DNA of 8,263 bases from Burkholderiaceae bacterium. GTDB lineage: Bacteria > Pseudomonadota > Gammaproteobacteria > Burkholderiales > Burkholderiaceae_C. The number at the start of each line of letters is the position of its first letter. The first letter of the stretch is position 1. Shown piece after piece: positions 5,498-8,263 of the stretch. The translations under genes were made by a program, and so were the position numbers. Location: positions 1 through 8,263 of the forward strand of contig JALRFN010000373.1 of NCBI GenBank assembly GCA_023268425.1, in the 5' to 3' direction. The notes beneath the pieces were generated by a model. That model saw only the letters and a program-made list of their open reading frames with translations, searched no databases and was not told the DNA's origin.

Positions 5498-6402
5498 GCG
5501 CTTGCATCTTGGTGCTTGGCCCTCGTGGGCAAGTCGGTACGGCATTGCTGCGCGCGCTGGCCCCGTTGGGGCCTGTCGTGGCTTGGGACCGGCTCGATGG
5601 CGGTGATTTGGCTGACCCGCAGCGTTTGCACGATGCGGTCCTGGCTTTGCGACCCAGAGCCATCGTCAATGCGGCGGCCTACACAGCGGTGGATCAGGCT
5701 GAAAGTGAGCCCGAGCTGGCTGAGCTCATCAATGCCCAGGCACCTGCCGCGCTGGCGCGTGCGGCACAAACCTTGGGGGCTTGGTTGGTTCACTACAGCA
5801 CGGACTATGTGTTTGCAGGCGATGGGGAACAGCCTTGGTGCGAGGGCGACGCCACGTCACCGCTCAATGTTTATGGGCAAACCAAGTGGCTGGGCGAGCA
5901 GGCAGTGCAAGCCAACTGTGAACGTCACTTGGTGTTTCGCACCAGTTGGGTGTACGGTCTGGTGGGCGCCAACTTTGCCAAGACCATGGTGCGTTTGGCA
6001 CTGCAGCGCGAGCGGCTGCAGGTGGTTGATGACCAGATGGGTGCGCCCACGGGCGCAGCTTTGATTGCCGATGTCAGCGCGCACGCTTTGCGCCAGGCCA
6101 TGAGCAACGAGGCCTTGGCGGGTTTGTATCACCTGGCTGCGGCGCAAACGTGCAGTTGGCACGGCTACGCCCTGCATGTGATTGAGCGGGCGAAAGGCTT
6201 GCGGCCTGATTGGACCTGGGCCGTGAAAGAGGTCGCAGCGGTCGACAGCTCAGCGTTTGCCAGCGCCGCCAAGCGCCCGCTCAACTCGCGGCTGGACACC
6301 TCGCGCTTGCGCGAAACCTTTGGCCTGAATCTGCCGCCTTGGCAGTTTGGGGTAGATCAATTTTTGCGCGCCTGGTTGGCTGTGCACGCACCTGAGCAAT
6401 GA
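5494..6402 (+). CDS. rfbD: dTDP-4-dehydrorhamnose reductase
   Basis: RfbD/RmlD does the last step of the pathway, reducing dTDP-4-keto-L-rhamnose to dTDP-L-rhamnose with NAD(P)H. The 302-residue product has the nucleotide-binding LGPRGQVG at 8-15, NAAAYTAVDQAE at 59-70, STDYVF at 102-107 and the catalytic Tyr127-x3-Lys131 in NVYGQTKWLGE. RTSWVYG and the C-terminal RPLNSRLDTSRL segment are also family hallmarks. ATG 5494 overlaps the rfbB stop as ATGA, and the GGGG and AGGG runs just upstream can serve as ribosome site; a longer in-frame start at 5434 inside rfbB would add 20 non-conserved residues before the first strand and is rejected. The gene is followed 25 bases later by rfbC. The order B-D-C lacks rfbA, which often sits between D and C. 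Confidence 0.96.
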   Translation: MSACILVLGPRGQVGTALLRALAPLGPVVAWDRLDGGDLADPQRLHDAVLALRPRAIVNAAAYTAVDQAESEPELAELINAQAPAALARAAQTLGAWLVHYSTDYVFAGDGEQPWCEGDATSPLNVYGQTKWLGEQAVQANCERHLVFRTSWVYGLVGANFAKTMVRLALQRERLQVVDDQMGAPTGAALIADVSAHALRQAMSNEALAGLYHLAAAQTCSWHGYALHVIERAKGLRPDWTWAVKEVAAVDSSAFASAAKRPLNSRLDTSRLRETFGLNLPPWQFGVDQFLRAWLAVHAPEQ

Positions 6403-6427
6403 AGCCCGCGCCACAGAGGAAACAAGC

Positions 6428-6976
6428 ATGAAGGCCACGCCTCAATCCATCCCCGACGTGTTGTTGATCGAGCCGCGTGTCTTTGGCGATGCGCGCGGGT
6501 TTTTCTTCGAGAGCTTCAATCAACAACAGTTCAATGCAGCGGTGGGCGGAGATTGGACATTTGTGCAAGACAACCACTCCCGCTCCAGCCGGGGCGTGCT
6601 GCGTGGTTTGCACTACCAAATTCAGCAAGCCCAGGGCAAGTTGGTGCGTGTGGTGGTGGGCGAGGTTTTGGATGTGGCGGTGGACATCCGCCGTTCGTCG
6701 CCGACCTTTGGGCGTTGGGTGAGTGCGCGTTTGAGCGCTGAAAACCAGTGCCAGCTGTGGGTGCCGCCTGGTTTCGCGCATGGCTTTGTGGTCTTGTCGG
6801 AGGTCGCGGAATTTTTGTACAAAACCACCGATTACTACGCGCCCGCGCACGAGCGTTGCATCGCTTGGAACGATGTCGACTTGGCCATTGATTGGCAGTT
6901 GTCGGGCCTCGAGCCTGCACTTTCGGCCAAAGACCAGCAAGGTGTGGCTTTGGCCCAAGCGTCATGCTTTGACTGA
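6428..6976 (+). CDS. rfbC: dTDP-4-dehydrorhamnose 3,5-epimerase
   Basis: RfbC/RmlC epimerises dTDP-4-keto-6-deoxyglucose at C3 and C5, the step between RfbB and RfbD. The 182-residue cupin shows the opening VFGDARGFFFESFN at 18-31, RGVLRGLHYQ with the catalytic base His62, VPPGFAHGF at 112-120, catalytic Tyr131 in FLYKTTDYY, the WND motif at 147-149, and LSAKD at 165-169, whose Asp169 corresponds to the His-Asp dyad partner in Salmonella RmlC. Length is typical. AGAGGA at 6415-6420 lies seven bases before ATG 6428, a strong ribosome site. It is the last rfb gene here; the next gene, 126 bases on, belongs to sulfur metabolism, so the rfb operon probably ends here, though I see no strong terminator. 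The missing rfbA must lie elsewhere if the pathway is complete. Confidence 0.97.
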   Translation: MKATPQSIPDVLLIEPRVFGDARGFFFESFNQQQFNAAVGGDWTFVQDNHSRSSRGVLRGLHYQIQQAQGKLVRVVVGEVLDVAVDIRRSSPTFGRWVSARLSAENQCQLWVPPGFAHGFVVLSEVAEFLYKTTDYYAPAHERCIAWNDVDLAIDWQLSGLEPALSAKDQQGVALAQASCFD

Positions 6977-7022
6977 AGCTGGTGCGCCAAGCGGCCGCAG
7001 GCCCAAGCGTTGGTGCGCAGCT

Positions 7023-7037
7023 CCCTCGGGTGGAGGG
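7023..7037 (+). other. Short hairpin after rfbC, weak terminator candidate
   Basis: CCCTC (7023-7027) pairs with GAGGG (7033-7037) around GGGTG. The nearest U-run is TTTT at 7054-7057, 16 bases away, so it is a poor intrinsic terminator. An imperfect stem built from two GGTGCGC copies (6981-6987 and 7012-7018) lies just upstream. Either could mark the end of the rfb transcript, but neither is convincing. Confidence 0.2.
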
Positions 7038-7060
7038 CATTTGGCAAGCTAGGGTTTTCA

Positions 7061-7076
7061 CTAATCCATATATTAG
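7061..7076 (+). promoter_or_regulatory. Inverted repeat, candidate ArsR operator overlapping a -10-like element
   Basis: CTAAT-N6-ATTAG is a perfect inverted repeat in a sharply AT-rich pocket just upstream of the ArsR gene. TATATT at 7069-7074 inside it matches the -10 consensus at five of six bases, and a second, TATAGT, lies at 7087-7092. TTGGCA at 7041-7046 resembles a -35, but its spacing to TATATT is 22 bases, so the exact promoter is unclear. A dimeric ArsR regulator bound here would block transcription of its own gene and soxC. Inference from position and symmetry. Confidence 0.45.
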
Positions 7077-7102
7077 CAATTACGCATATAGTTGTTTTCT
7101 GA

Positions 7103-7498
7103 ATGCCATTGGAGAACCCTTTGCAGCCAAGCCACGAAGTCTATGAATCTGTTGCACGCTATTTCAGTGTGCTGGGCGAGCCCACTCGCTTGAAGATTCT
7201 CAGCGTCATTTGTGGTGGCGAGCAGTGTGTCTCGGACATCATCCAAGCGACCGGATTGGCGCAAGCCAACATCTCGCGCCACTTGGGTTTGATGTACCAA
7301 GCCGGCATGTTATCGCGGCGTCGTGAAGGCACCCTCGTGTACTACCGAGTGGGCGATGCGTATGCCAGCGAGTTGTGCCGTTCGATTCGCAATCAAGTGC
7401 AGTTGCGCTTGCCCCAAGACCCGCAGGTTCAAACGCCTCGGTCCAAGGTGAGCCACGCGTTTTTTCATCACCCTACAAAGGAAACCGCACGTGTCTGA
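7103..7498 (+). CDS. ArsR/SmtB-family regulator of the sox genes (SoxR-like)
   Basis: The product (131 residues from ATG 7103) is a winged-helix repressor: VARYFSVLGEPTRLKIL at 17-33 is the classic ArsR opening, ATGLAQANISRHLGLMYQAGML at 49-70 the recognition helix-turn-helix, and RRREGTLVYY at 72-81 the wing. It carries Cys37, Cys42 and Cys92. The GEQCVSDI segment lines up with the ArsR metal motif ELCVCDL but keeps only the first Cys, so an arsenic role is unlikely; thiol or persulfide sensing is more plausible beside soxC, as in ArsR-type SoxR, SqrR and BigR. An in-frame TTG at 7121, five bases after GGAGA (7111-7115), has a far better ribosome site than ATG 7103 and may be the true start. 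Its stop lies inside the soxC start region (8-base overlap), suggesting one operon and autoregulation. The C-terminal tail of about 25 residues is unrecognised. Confidence 0.88.
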   Translation: MPLENPLQPSHEVYESVARYFSVLGEPTRLKILSVICGGEQCVSDIIQATGLAQANISRHLGLMYQAGMLSRRREGTLVYYRVGDAYASELCRSIRNQVQLRLPQDPQVQTPRSKVSHAFFHHPTKETARV

Positions 7499-8263
7499 AG
7501 ACTTGAGCCAAACCATTGGGCGCGTCTTGCCGGCGCCAGAAAACCACTTTGACACCGCTCAGTTGGAGCAGGCGCGCAAGGCCCGCCGCAGCTTCATGGG
7601 CAAAGCCCTGGCCATGGGGGCGGGTGTTGCCGCTGCTGGCCATGCCGCTGCCGCGCCCAAGGGCGAAGATGCCATTCTCAAATTGCCCGCTCACTCCACT
7701 GGTTTGGGGCAGCCCGTTGCGACTGACGGTTACGGTAAGCCCAGCAAGTGGGAAAGCAATTTGCAACGCCGCGAAAGCCCGGGTCTGACCCGCGTGGGCG
7801 GTGCCTCGGTGAGTTTCTGCCCCCTGCAAGGCTTGTTCGGCATCATCACGCCCAGTGGCTTGCATTTCGAGCGCCATCACCAAGGCTGGTGGGACATCGA
7901 CCCGTCTCAGCACCGCTTGATGATCAATGGCATGGTCAAGCGCGAGCGCGTCTTCACCATGGATGACCTCATGCGCTTGCCCAGCGTATCGCGCATTCAC
8001 TTTATCGAGTGTGGCGCCAACACCGGTCCCGAGTGGGGCAACGTGGCCTTGCCCTCTGTACAGTACACCCACGGCATGATCAGTTGCTCCGAGTTCACTG
8101 GGGTCTTGCTCTCCACGCTGTTGGAGATGTGCGGCGTCGATAAGAAGAACGCCAAGTATGTGTTGGCGGAAGGCGCCGATGGTTCGTCGATGACGCGCAC
8201 CATTTCCATGGAGCGCGCGATGGACGACGTCATCGTCGCTTGGGGCATGAACGGCGAAATGCT
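7491..8263 (+). CDS. soxC: Sulfane/sulfite dehydrogenase molybdopterin subunit SoxC (partial, 3' end outside window)
   Basis: The frame runs open from GTG 7491 to the window edge (257 codons). SoxC is the molybdenum-cofactor subunit of periplasmic SoxCD, which oxidises the sulfane sulfur bound to SoxYZ in thiosulfate oxidation; SoxD, a cytochrome c, should follow downstream. The N-terminus has a Tat signal: twin arginines Arg32-Arg33 in KARRSFMGKAL, an alanine/glycine hydrophobic stretch to about 50, and a likely cleavage site near AHAAAA-like residues 51-55. The sulfite-oxidase fold follows: PLQGLFGIITPSGLHFERHH, the DIDPSQHRLMINGMV segment, and HFIECGANTGPEW, whose Cys174 should be the molybdenum ligand. 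AAGGA at 7478-7482, eight bases before GTG, sets the start, which overlaps the ArsR stop. It could be another sulfite-oxidase-family protein, but the ArsR context and the IECGAN motif favour SoxC. Confidence 0.92.
   Translation, partial: MSEDLSQTIGRVLPAPENHFDTAQLEQARKARRSFMGKALAMGAGVAAAGHAAAAPKGEDAILKLPAHSTGLGQPVATDGYGKPSKWESNLQRRESPGLTRVGGASVSFCPLQGLFGIITPSGLHFERHHQGWWDIDPSQHRLMINGMVKRERVFTMDDLMRLPSVSRIHFIECGANTGPEWGNVALPSVQYTHGMISCSEFTGVLLSTLLEMCGVDKKNAKYVLAEGADGSSMTRTISMERAMDDVIVAWGMNGEM

Noticed and set aside
4637..5545. Minus-strand open frame of 302 codons
   Set aside because: It is antisense to rfbB, whose motifs are unambiguous, and has no family features of its own.
6977..7040. Intrinsic terminator after rfbC
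   Set aside because: Stems are short or bulged and no U-run follows directly; listed only as a weak hairpin.

Overview
The window looks like chromosome of a betaproteobacterium, most likely order Burkholderiales and probably Comamonadaceae. This rests on gene order (pheT end, ihfA, a MerR-type gene, tRNA-Pro), a GC-rich base composition with heavy use of GTG starts, a Burkholderia-type QueE cysteine spacing, and an ArsR-soxC arrangement seen in sulfur-oxidising members of the group. The genus cannot be fixed from sequence reading alone. All supported genes lie on the + strand and the window is densely coded; no gap exceeds about 130 bases. No insertion sequence, CRISPR array or phage gene was seen.

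Region 1 (1-1021): the last codons of pheT, then ihfA (IHF alpha subunit) and a small MerR-family regulator, followed by a complete tRNA-Pro(GGG) with encoded CCA and a strong intrinsic terminator.

Region 2 (1082-3485): a compact queC-queD-queE operon for preQ0 (queuosine precursor) synthesis, with both junctions overlapping by four bases (GTGA). The QueD gene is the most unusual item in the window. It encodes 355 residues, about three times the normal size, and reads as three tandem T-folds. Fold 1 has lost every catalytic and zinc residue. Fold 2 keeps the zinc histidines, the nucleophilic Cys and the pterin-anchoring Glu but has lost the Asp-His pair. Fold 3 has lost the Cys, one zinc ligand and the Glu but keeps the Asp-His pair. 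Because the catalytic triad of this family is normally shared between neighbouring subunits, the chain could fold as an intramolecular pseudo-trimer with a single composite active site.

Region 3 (3486-6976): a short leader with a possible promoter and stem-loop, a NYN/PIN-like putative ribonuclease, then rfbB-rfbD-rfbC for dTDP-L-rhamnose synthesis. The first gene of that pathway (rfbA/rmlA) is absent from this stretch.

Region 4 (6977-8263): an AT-rich promoter/operator-like region, an ArsR-family regulator, and the 5' part of soxC (Tat-exported molybdoenzyme of the Sox thiosulfate-oxidation system), whose GTG start lies inside the regulator's last codons. This looks like the start of a sox operon, with the ArsR protein as a likely sulfur-responsive repressor.
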